Of a DNA stretch of 64,000 nt, positions 1 through 10,629 are shown piece by piece. The position numbers and the translations under genes were made by a program. Under the pieces are notes generated by a model. It had not been told where the DNA came from, did not search any database, and saw nothing but the letters and a program-made list of their open reading frames with translations. The first letter of the stretch is position 1. Each line of letters opens with the position of its first letter. Source of the DNA: Congeria kusceri (taxonomy: Eukaryota; Mollusca; Bivalvia; Myida; Dreissenidae); contig CM051040.1 of NCBI GenBank assembly GCA_027627225.1, positions 30,423,634 to 30,487,633 of the forward strand. The letters are read 5' to 3'.

Positions 1-3000
1 ATGGCCAAACATAATAACACACTATTATGTGAAGTTAGAATAAGACATCAAACCAAACATAGATTGGACCTTCTATAACTGGGCAATTCATAAAGTTTAG
101 GTATGTTTTTTTTTTCAAATTTAGACATTATTTGTAGTATTTCATACATGTTTTCTTTACATTTTCTAAAAAAAAAAATCATGTAGGATTTTCGCTGTCC
201 TGAAAACTATGTCCAGACAAGGTCCTGTGTTTTCGTGAAATTGTGTCACTGCGTACAAGTAATAGTATACAGTTTGGTTGTAAAACCAATTTCAACGATG
301 CAGTCATGAAGGCAGATCTCTCACCAATTACTTTGCAAAACCTTTTATTTTCTTACAGTTAACTGCTTATAAAACATTGGTGTAATAAAACAATTTATTC
401 TATGTTTAATGTCTTATTCTCACTTTACATAATAGTATGTTATAGAATTTGTCACTGAGTAAACCACCTTTAACGAATATGAAAGGATAACTGAGAAAGG
501 GCTAAATCTGTTAACATAAGGAAAATATAGCATAGTGAAAACAGTTTAATTTGTGATAATTATATTTATAATTTAAGTTTCAATAACAATGTATACAATA
601 AGTTGAACGTTATAACGTCATTATAATTAATAGTATACTGTATACTGTTTTGTTCAAGATAATTATAATAAAATTACTATTTGATCAATTTTTATTAATA
701 ATAAAAATGTTTTCAAACGCTATTATTTTTTATAAGAAAACTTCAATGGAACCGCGGCTAATATAGCAGCATATGCATGTACCTGTATAGTATAGAAACA
801 ACATACAATACACATTAACAACAGTCATAATATAAATTCCACATCAACAAAGAAGCAATACACACAGTAAATGTTTTGGGTCCCCAGCAAGTAAATGCTT
901 TATTTACAAAGGTATCAAGTAAACATGATTTGTTTGGTTACATGATACAAATATAAGTATGCACAATAAAATAATATTAATTGTAAATAAAATAACACTT
1001 TACAAATAAAAACGAAGAGATAACTTGTTTGTCTGTACATGCTACAATAATCAAAATACAGGAACTGATCAGTTTTAAATTATAATACATGTTTGTTAGA
1101 ACTAAAATAAAAATATTAACAATACAGATGTAAATTCAGCAAAGATTTGTCCAACAAAACACAACAAATAATGACACACAAAAATGACAAATGTAGTGAA
1201 GCATTTGGGTCTTTCAACAACAAAACTATGATGAATCTATTAACATTTGTCTTTTAGCAACATAAATAATTTGTGTCAAATTGAAGCACACTCTTGAGAA
1301 AGGGTGCTAATGTTTTAAATTAACATTAATGAACCTTTGGCATGCGCCTTCAATTCTGATTAACTTTGATAAATACAATATGGTCCATTCTATATTTTTA
1401 GCAGTTCTTGAAATTAGCATTTTGGGCAAGTAAGCACACATTTATATATTATTACTTAAAGGCCTAGTTTAATCCGTCTTTATTTGACCCCCCCCCCCCC
1501 CCCCCCCGCCCAAATCTTGGGTATTGTACCCCTGTGTATTGGCACCCTAAAGCCATTGCTCAGTCAGCTGTGAGAAAAGATCCCAGATAATGATAAGAGA
1601 TTTTATGATGGACCAATACACAGAGTGGAATACCCCATGGAGTGGCCAGACATTCTGTAAACTAGGCTTTTAGGAGCAAGAAAATGGTGCAAGCCCATCA
1701 ATATGCATAACCGAGAATCTGAGCAATCCTAGCTCAGAACTGACAAGTGTGGGGCTTATGAGCTTGTACTAATTTCAATCGCTGAACACATATTCATGAC
1801 ATCAATGAATATTCCATAAGTGCCTCGGGGAACACGTTTATGCAACTTGCATTGATTCCTTTCCATGACTTATCTACCGGTATAAGAACAATTAAACATA
1901 CTTGTAGCAGCTTTCCAACAGCTCCCCAGGGTTAGCTATGTACAGAATACAAACATCAAAGATTCATAACTGTTTGAATAAATATTTGTGGTGTTTCACT
2001 CGGTGTTCTATTAAAAAAACTATTATTAATAGGGTTAGAAATAATTATTTCTAAAAGATAATATCTTAACTTTAAAGGTGATTGTCAATACCGGCAGCTG
2101 TTAGTGGAAATTGTAACAAAACTGAGATAATTCTTACACATACAAATATGGAACACTAATATTGGCGTGCAAAACATTTAAAACTTTCGTATATCTTTAT
2201 ACTTATTAATTTATCACTTTTCTTATTAAATTATGTGCATCAAACATAATCTTTTATTACCATTAACGATGTTTATTTATAACATGTTTATTACCTGACT
2301 TTGAAGTGAAACTGAATGGTAATGACACAATTAACGGCCACCCAGAGGAAATGTAAAACTAATTAAACAAAAATATTGTTGAATTAATTCTCCTAAATAA
2401 AATTCTAAAACCTTAAAACCAAATAGTCATTTTGGAATACGAGTGTGAGAAATCTAATACATTTCTGGTTTCAGATGTGTTTTAAAAACAAAACATCAAC
2501 AACATAATTTTTTACAATAGATCTACTTGTATCGTGTGCAAAGAAAAACACACTAAATAAACTGTTTATCTTGTAGAACATAACAAGCATTTTTAATATA
2601 AACTCCTGCAACTGTGTAACAAAAGTATAAATAATAAGATATTGTTTTCTAAAATTACCGATCTTTGAGGAATTATACGATAATTTATCTCCAATAAGAC
2701 TAAAGTCTAGTTGGACACATAACAGGGCATCTTAGAAAGTATACCATCATTTGAGAGAAAAAGAGGAATTATTACTTTACATTCGCAATGGTAAAATGTG
2801 TAAATACTTAAATACTCTATTAAAAAAACAACATTGGAGTAGAGATCTTCATGATGAAAGTATGTTACTAAATAACTTAATTTATTGAGAACAAGTCGTA
2901 ATATTTTGCTAAATGCAAGTTAATGGAAACTTCTTAAATCTTAAATAGCAGTTACACTATTGTTGCACTTTAAGCTTGAAATTTTATACACTCAACACAA

Positions 3001-3310
3001 GTTATAATGCACCGAATCCAGGAAATTGTTGTATTTTCTTTATTTATCAGAATTTCAGCTGTGCCATGGTAAACACGAAATTCTTTCGTATTTTTTCCAA
3101 TAATTTGGTAGGAACACATGCATGTATAACTCATATAATCATAGCTGACATTTTAGCTGAAATTCTTATAAAACTTATAAATAAAGAAAATACAACAATT
3201 TCCATTTGGTGTTTTATAACTTTTGTTGAGTGTAGATGTAGAGATTAACAAATGCAATAATGCACGAAAGAGCACTATTTAAAAGGCAAGATGTCTTCGA
3301 GAGTTCAATC
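1..3310. other. AT-rich noncoding stretch left of SOCS7
   Basis: Mostly single-copy AT-rich DNA with no convincing frame; the 90-codon frame at 2976 has no recognisable features. Several minus-strand AATAAA sites occur (for example near 899-904), so part could be far 3' UTR, but nothing ties it to a gene. Confidence 0.4.
1460..1672. repeat. Inverted-end repeat with long poly-C
   Basis: AGGCCTAGTTT and AAACTAGGCTT close the segment; a run of about 20 C lies at 1488-1507. The adjacent 1672-1735 recurs at 10742-10802 (GAGAATCTGAGCAA). Confidence 0.5.
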
Positions 3311-3609
3311 TTTTTTGTTTGTCTTGTTTTTGGATTTTTCGCCGTATTCAACAGTATTTCAGTCATATAACGGCGGTCAGTTAACCTACTCACACTTTTT
3401 CTGGGTAAGCTGGTTTACCAGTACTAAGTGCACATACTTATGCCAATAACTGACAACTGCCCTACTTGAATCAGAAGTAGGGGGAGAATGGCCATAGAAA
3501 TAATTTCATGACCAATCCCCACACAAGTTATGTGGCCGGGCTGGGAATCGAACCCGCGATCCTCGGATTTGTAGTCCAGCGCTCTACCAACTGAGCTAGG
3601 CAGCCCGGC
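3311..3609 (-). mobile_element. tRNA-derived SINE (ACAAACAAA-tail family), copy 1
   Basis: On the minus strand the tRNA-like head (TAGCTCAGTTGGTAGAGC, GGGTTCGATTCCC) is followed by a conserved body and a tail of AAATCC plus CAAA repeats. The central part (ACTGGTAAACC, GTGAGTAGGTTAACTGACCG) recurs in all copies here. It is not a functional tRNA gene: the head runs on into the SINE body. Confidence 0.85.
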
Positions 3610-4429
3610 AGTCAAAATAAGAGATCTTGGATTGTACATGTAATGTAAATACATTTTAGAGAAAATATTTAAAGAAAAACGTCTTTATGAAAATCTATGA
3701 TAATTAAAATTTGGTAGATAGCAAGCCTGTTTCAAAAATTAGCGAAAAACAAAATAAAGGTTTGCTGTAAAATAAATAATTATTTTAGATTTGTAGAAAA
3801 CCGTTTCAAAATGGAATTTTAACAACTAATAAAATAATTCTATCAACAACATTATACAAACATTCGCCAATGCTAACCCAAACTTTTCTGTGTACATTTA
3901 CAACTATATTGCAAGCAAAACTTAAATGGTGACAATAATTACATACATCCATAACAAGTTGCCTTTTGTCCTAAGAAAGATAATTATGTTGTTACGATCA
4001 ATTTGATACCAAAATGGATTGTTTCCCTTGAAAGTGCTGGTTTACTTTCAAATTAATAACTCCATATAAAGACAAGTAGGTCATAAGAAAATATTGAGAA
4101 AACAATGACATTTTACCTTATTAGAGCTAGAATTTTCTAATGTTTAAATGTCAGCTTGCTTTAAATAAATGAATAAAGAAAACCTAAACCTGAATTAAGA
4201 GTTCTATAGGAAATAGAACTTATTTTATACTTGCGATATATTCTATTAACCAATACAATCTAGACTACCTACATGTAACTACTCTCGTTAATCTTAAACT
4301 GATTATGAACACTTTAATCGGCCAATATTACTGTTCATAAACGCAACTTTACTTAACAAAGCAGCCTACATAAAACGAGGCAGATATGCAAAATGAAATC
4401 AGGCTGGTAAATGATAAAAATAAACAAAT

Positions 4430-4633
4430 GAGGCGTGTCGTGGGAAAACAGGGCTTAAAATGCACGTGCGTAAAGTGTCGTCCTGGATCAGCCTGTGCTT
4501 TCCGCTTTTATGGTATTTCCTGTTTCATGGAAGTTTCTTCTTAACATAAATCCATTGTAGGTGGTAAGTGCAGTCCTGGATTACCTTGTGCGGACGCACG
4601 TGAATTAAGACTGGTTTTCCCACGACATGCCTC
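4430..4633. mobile_element. Foldback MITE family A (GAGGCGCGTCG ends), copy 1
   Basis: Terminal inverted repeat GAGGCGTGTCGTGGGAAAAC / right end GACATGCCTC, subterminal TGCACGTGCGTAAAGTGTCG, and internal palindromic GGATTAGCCTGTGC blocks. Flanked by AAAT on both sides. Confidence 0.88.
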
Positions 4634-5065
4634 AAATATATACTACATGCACCACATTTCAGAAGAATGTCTCAGACAAACAACATGCAAATAAAACACA
4701 CTAACATATTGCACAAAACAGTTGTACATTATTCCGGATTAATGCAAAGAGGGACACACCAAGTAGTGGGCTAAATTCTGACTAGATAAAAACTTGCAAG
4801 CATATTTCTAAGAAAATTCTTTTGTTGGGAGATAAGGGTGAACATTACAAGGCTGCTTATTATAGCTGTTTTTTTTCTGAAATAGGATTACAATTTGCTT
4901 GAAAATAGTTTCAATAAACCATTGCATTAAGTACACATGTAATTTTGCTATCAATTATTCTTTAAAACTGCAGAAAAAAAAACAACATAATTTAACAAGA
5001 TCAAATTTATTAACATCAACATACGAAATACTTTAAATGATCATTGTTTAATTTATAAAAACAAC

Positions 5066-5370
5066 ACAAGATGCTTGTAATGTATTGATCTATACTGCTT
5101 TTATCTTGTACAGATCTCAGACAAGAATGCTTGTAATGTATTGATCTATACTGCTTTTATCTTGTACAGATCTCACACAAGAATGCTTGTAATAATGTAT
5201 TGATCTATACTGCTTTTATCTGGTACAGATCTCAGACAAGAATGCTTGTAATGTATTGATCTATACTGCTTTTATCTGGTATAGATCTAGTATTTTATCT
5301 AGTTTTTATCTAGTACAGATCTAGTATTTTATCTAGTTTTTATCTGGTACAGATCTCAGACAAGAATGCT
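5066..5370. repeat. ~58-bp tandem repeat, 4-5 copies
   Basis: Units AGAATGCTTGTAATGTATTG, ATCTATACTGCTTTTATCTT and GTACAGATCTCAGACA; the last copies are shortened. Confidence 0.9.
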
Positions 5371-5448
5371 TAAAAGCTTTCTAGCAATGTTCCTATTGAT
5401 TAAGTAGCAAAAATGACTGATCAAGTCAAATGACACCAAAGCGGATAT

Positions 5449-5684
5449 GTGGTGCGTCATGAGAAAACCGGTCGTAATGCATGCGCGTAAAGTGTCTGCA
5501 CAGGCTAATCCGGGATGGCATTTTCCGCTTTTATGGTATTTTCTGTTTCAAGGAGGTCTCTTCTAAACATAAATCCACTGTAGGCGGAAAGTGCCGTCCC
5601 GGATTAGCCTGTGCGGACTGCACAGGCTACCAGGACGACACTTTACGCACATGCATCATGACCGGTTTTCCCACGACGCGCCTC
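5449..5684. mobile_element. Foldback MITE family A, copy 2
   Basis: Same ends and internal GTGCGGACTGCACAGGCTA palindromes, 236 bp; flanked by ATAT on both sides. Confidence 0.9.
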
Positions 5685-5754
5685 ATATATTCTTAACGAT
5701 CTTTTTATAATTTATACATGTAAGCAGAAAAATTCCCAATTATAGTATCAAACA

Positions 5755-7105
5755 AAGGGCCATAATGGCCCCAAAAGCACTCACCTGAGAACTGGTACAG
5801 ATGAAGACCATACTGTTGTGACAGGTTTGAAAATTAAGGTATCTGAACAATACGCAAAGGGGGATAGGATTTTATTTAAAACATCGGTTAGTACAATGGG
5901 CTAACTAAAGTACGAGTTGGGTAGTGAATGTGCAGTGTTTTCGCTAACGGTTCTCAAATCATTTTTCTCGATATTCTTACCTGACCCTTTTTCATTAAGT
6001 CAGTAACACTTCGGGAAAATGCAGAAACAGTAGATTTTGATGTCTTTTTCGCAGACAGTTTTTGAGAACTAGCTGCAATGTGATAATTGCGATGGCTGTG
6101 CTATAAGGTCAAGTTTTGCTTGATGATAAATGATGTTAATGCAGGCTCTGAAGCCATCAATGTTGCATGTAAATATAACTGCATGCAAGGTTTGCAACTG
6201 TTGGAAATCAAATTTTATCAATCAATTGTTATGGTCATATGCAAACTGTGTAAGTTTGGTCAACATTGAATAAAAAATAATGTGTGCAAGCCAATCAATG
6301 AGAACTTGTTGATGTTTTTTTCCACACACAAGGGGCAATAACTCTGGTGTTTCTGGCCCGAACATGCTTATATTCGACTTCACCTGTAATCTAACGTTCA
6401 TAGACAAACTGCGCACAAATGGTGAAAACTGGATGAAAAATGAAGTCTCTATCATAAGTAATGTCCATTTTGTATTTTTTTTCCACACAAAAAAAGAAAA
6501 ATGAAGTCTCTATCATAAGTAATGTCCATTTGTTGTTTTTTCCACAAACAAAGGGCATTAACTCCGGTGTTTCTGGTCCGATCTTACTTATATTTAACTT
6601 CAATTGCAATCTCATGGTCATAGACAAACTGTGCAAGATTGTTGAAGATGGGATGAAAAATAAAGTCTCTATCCTGAATAATGTCCATTTTTGTATATTT
6701 TTCCCCAAAAAGGGTAATAACTGCGGTGTTTGAAACACGATCTGGCCCATTTTTGATGTCTGCTGAGATCTCATGGTCATACACAAGCTGTGAAAGTTTG
6801 GTTAAGACTGAATGGAAAATAAAGTCTATATGTTGGAAAAAGGCATTTTTTCACTTTTTTGAATGAAAAAGGGGCAGTAACTCTAGTGTAACTGGTGTGA
6901 TCTGGCCCAATAACAATCCCATCCGAGATTTTATTTCCATACACAAACTGTGCAAGTTTGGTTAAGATTAGATAAAAAGTGAAGTCTCCAGCGTGAGAAC
7001 AAAACAAATTGTTGATGGCACACGGACGACGGATGACATACGACGCAGGAAAGGTGCCCTTTACCAACCACTCACCGAGCACTTTGTGCTTAGGTGAGCT
7101 AAAAA
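5755..7105 (+). repeat. Composite repeat block with GGGCCATAATGGCCC head
   Basis: Starts with the palindromic GGGCCATAATGGCCCC and CTCACCTGA, ends GCACTTTGTGCTTAGGTGAG. In between are several diverged copies of a ~120-240 bp unit containing AAACTGTGCAAG, TGAAGTCTCT and GGGCAATAACTCTGGTGT. Short frames here are chance. Confidence 0.65.
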
Positions 7106-7392
7106 CACGTAGAAAATATATTTTGATGTAGTGTTTGTAATAGATACCACTAACCCTTCGATGGGTTGAAGACAAAACATTTTAAAATTTCATAGGATAT
7201 GATCAAATTACTTGTGTTTTCATGTAAATAACTGAATTGAAACAAATAATTGTGTAGCTAGACTCCAAGAGCCAGTTTTTACATAAACCACTCCTGCAAA
7301 ATGACTTGCAATAATATTCCTGGCATTCCACCATCTTGAACAGAAATTTATTCCGAGGAAGAGGTTGTGTAGCATTTTCTACTCTAAATATT

Positions 7393-7422
7393 ACCCCCCC
7401 CCCACACACACACACACACACA
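7393..7422. repeat. C/CA microsatellite
   Basis: A C run passes into (CA)n. Confidence 0.85.
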
Positions 7423-7517
7423 CTTCCATACTGCGTGTCTACTGGCTTATGTTGGATAAACGATCAAAGAAAACTATAAACAAGGAAAATGAAAGTTATT
7501 GAAGACTGTGACAAATG

Positions 7518-7650
7518 AAAACAAATGGAAGAATGGGAGAGAGAATGACCAATTCATTTAATATGACAAGAACAATAAATTACAAAACAAATGGAAGAAT
7601 GGGAGAGAGAATGACCAATTCATTTAATATGACATGAACAATAAATTACA
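7518..7650. repeat. 66-bp tandem duplication
   Basis: Two copies of AAACAAATGGAAGAATGGGA, GAGAGAATGACCAATTCATT with one or two differences. Confidence 0.88.
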
Positions 7651-7731
7651 AAGGAAGATAAATCAAACAACAAAACATGGTTTTCAATATCCATTTTAAG
7701 TAGATGTATGTGAATAAGTAATTATATCAAA

Positions 7732-8290
7732 AGCAGGTTATATTCTTTATGGGTATTCACTTAAGTAATTCAAACCAGGGCCCACCAAAAGCAGGTTATA
7801 TTCTTTATGGGTATTCACTTAAGTAATTCAAACCAGGGCCCATCAAAAGCTGGTTATATTCTTTATGGGTATTCCCTTAAGTAATTCAAACCAGGGCCCA
7901 TCAAAAGCAGGTTATATTCTTTATGGGTATTCCCTTAAGTAATTCAAAACAGGGCCCATCAAAAGCAGGTTATATTCTTTACGGGTATTCACTTAAGTAA
8001 TTCAAACCAGGGCCCATCAAAAGCAGGTTATATTCTTTATGGGTATTCCCTTAAGTAATTCAAACCAGGGCCCATCAAAAGCAGGTTATATTCCTTATGG
8101 GTATTCCCTTAAGTAATTCAAACCAGGGCCCACCAAAAGCAGGTTATATTCTTTATGGGTATTCACTTAAGTAATTCAAACCAGGGCCCATCAAAAGCAG
8201 GTTATATTCTTTATGGGTATTCACTTAAGTAATTCAAACCAGGGCCCATCAAAAGCAGGTTATATTCTTTATGGGTATTCCCTTAAGTAA
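7732..8290. repeat. 58-bp tandem repeat, about 9.6 copies
   Basis: Units AAAAGCAGGTTATATTCTTT, ATGGGTATTCACTTAAGTAA and TTCAAACCAGGGCCCA, over 95% alike; it abuts and truncates a family B MITE. Confidence 0.93.
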
Positions 8291-8294
8291 TTCA

Positions 8295-8548
8295 AACAAC
8301 CTATTCTTAGACTTAAGACTAAGAATAAAGAATAGTCTTGAATCTGCAATGTTCATAGATCTCTTTACTGTTGAATCTAACTTGGTATTCACCATCTCTA
8401 ATTACATCATTCTTTATTTAAAACGATTTGTTAATGACATTAGCAACATTAGTACCCAGTGCATATGCAAACACAGAAGTAATTGTTTTTGAGTCCAAGT
8501 CTGTTCTTTATTCTTAAGTCTAAGAATGGATTGGTGAATACCGGACCC
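8295..8548. mobile_element. MITE family B, copy 3, left end lost to the array
   Basis: Begins CCTATTCTTAGACTTAAGAC and ends TTCTTAAGTCTAAGAATGG plus TTGGTGAATACCGGACCC. The outermost left ~17 bp are replaced by the 58-bp tandem array. Confidence 0.75.
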
Positions 8549-9595
8549 AAATGAAGGATCAGCGTTGATTTAACATCCACATCAACTTATAATTATGTGA
8601 TTCACTACCACGGACTGTTTACAAAATACGGTGGTTTACTAAAAATTCTCTAAAGCTAGATACAAATTAAACTGCTGCCATTTTCAATATGAGTTTTCAC
8701 AAATTTACACAAGCCAAAAAAAGTGTTATAAACTGATCAACCAACCCACTGGTAAATATACTGGTAAATTTTCAAAACCTGCTTTAAGCTCAAAGTAAAA
8801 CAAAATAGTACAAAAAAATAACCTAAAAGAACAAGCTACTTCTAATTAATACAAGTCTGAGATATATTTCTGCTACATCATGATGAATATATAGAATCTG
8901 ACACAATTGTTATTTCCTATCTTATTCTATTAAACGAGTTCAGGAATTTTGTTAGTGAGTTAATCTTTGGAGAGCTTACTAACAAATTTCCTGGACAAGT
9001 TTAATAAAATAAGGTATGAAATGACAACGAGTCAACGACTGTCAGATCTTTTTTATCACATGCTTTTAAACAAAAAACAATCTTATAATTTGACCAAAAG
9101 ATGTTGATAAATCCTATAAGTTGTGTACTGACGTGGCATCATTTCATGTTGTCGTCATTTCACCAAAATAACGATTGGTCAGTCAAAGAATATGTAGCCA
9201 ATGAAAACGCTCAAAATGGTATCTTGCCCATGTGTAAGATAAAAATATTCGTAACGGCTCAGCCGCTGTATTACACAAGGTATAGCAAGTGATAAATTAA
9301 AATACGATAAGATCAACAAGAACAGGAGTATGAGTTCAGAAACACGTGAGGGAAGGGAATCCTAGAATGGTTCACAAAAACTCACAATATCCAAATAGAT
9401 CCAACAATTTTGGCCATATCTGGATACAAAATGTGCCATTTAAAGTCAAAAAATCAGCTTTAGGGGGGGGGGAGGGGGGGGGAGAATAACAGCCTTGTTG
9501 TAGTATTACAGAAGTATGCTGAACGCTTTACGGCGATGAAAATTAATCTTAATGCTAAGTCTTCAACACTGATTATTAAGTTAAAGATGAAAATA
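8549..9595. other. Noncoding stretch
   Basis: AT-rich, with an inverted pair TTCCTATCTTATTCTATTAA / TTAATAAAATAAGGTATGAA around 8900-9020 that forms a ~100-bp foldback, and a poly-G run at 9462-9483. No gene seen. Confidence 0.45.
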
Positions 9596-10478
9596 TGGTA
9601 AGATTTAACAAGCTTTTGCGTTCACATCTTAAGACTCTATTTTTTGATTAAGATTATATAGGGCAAGATTTAACAAGCGTTTGTGTTCACATCTTAAGAC
9701 TCTATTTTTTTATTAAGATTATATAGGGTAAGATTTAACAAGCGTTTGTGTTCACATCTTAAGACTCTATTTTTTTATTAAGATTATATAGGGTAAGATT
9801 TAACAAGCGTGTGTGTTCACATCTTAAGACTCTATTTTTTGATTAAGATTATATAGGGTAAGATTTAACAAGCGTTTGTGTTCACATCTTAAGACTCAAT
9901 TTTTTGATTAAGATTATATAGGGTAAGATTTAACAAGCATTTGTGTTCACATCTTAAGGCTCTATTTTTTTATTAAGCGTTTGTGTTCACATCTTAAGAC
10001 TCTATATTTTGATGACAAAGAAAATATGTTCAGATTTAAAACGAAGTTTTTGTATTCCCAGCCACCCATTCAGTCTATAATATTATAACATATAAAGAAG
10101 AAAAATACCATAAAATTCAATTTGATGTAAGAATTTTATGTTCACATCTTAATGCTCAGTCTTCCGTATGACATACATGTATTGAGATAAAGATGAAAAA
10201 ACAGTCAGATTCAATAAAAAAATTTATAACATCTTCATGCTCAGTGTTTGATACTCTATATTGTAATAAGATGAAAATATAGTAGGATTTAACAAGCGTC
10301 TGTGTTCACATCTTAATGCTCAGTTTTCAATACTCTATACTGTAATAGGATAAAAATATAGTAGGATTTAACAAGCGTTTGTGTTCACATCTTAATGCTC
10401 AGTCTTGGATACTCTATATTGCGATTAAGATGACAATATAGTAAGATTTCACAAGCTTTTGTGTTCCAGGCCTCGCAT
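9596..10478 (-). repeat. Tandem array next to, and resembling, the SOCS7 coding end
   Basis: Left part (9596-10010): about seven 61-62 bp units with AAGATTTAACAAGCGTTTGT and GTTCACATCTTAAGACTC. Right part (10130-10478): 78-79 bp units with GCTCAGTCTTGGATACTCTA. The last unit passes into the gene: GCATTCAGTCTTCGAGATACTC is the reverse complement of the final codons EYLED and the stop. It would be in the 3' UTR. Confidence 0.85.
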
Positions 10479-10629
10479 TCAGTCTTCGAGATACTCCACG
10501 TAATACTGGGCCTGTTTGAGATACTCCTTGATGCGCGTGGGCACGGGGAGCTGGTCTATGTGGTCTCGACGCACGAGCTGGATGATCGTGAACCGACACA
10601 TGTGCTGCAGGGACCGCATCTGGACAAAC
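10479..10629 (-). CDS. SOCS7: SOCS7 last coding exon, SOCS box
   Basis: Acceptor CCTTCTCCAG at 10630. It encodes FVQMRSLQHMCRFTIIQLV, DHIDQLPVPTRIKEYL and a C-terminus ending YVEYLED before TGA. SLQHMC and LPVP are the elongin-BC and Cul5 contact motifs of the family. The stop codon lies at the edge of a tandem array that resembles this coding end. Confidence 0.96.

Noticed and set aside
3533..3609. tRNA gene (TAGCTCAGTTGGTAGAGC / GGGTTCGATTCCC)
   Set aside because: It continues into a SINE body and recurs at 37.8, 38.4 and 57.0 kb with the same body, so it is a SINE head.
6222..7175. Overlapping short frames around 6.2-7.2 kb
   Set aside because: They overlap on both strands within a dispersed repeat and share no domain.
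7732..8290. Regular direct repeats resembling a CRISPR array
   Set aside because: The units are head-to-tail with no unique spacers, and the sequence is eukaryotic.
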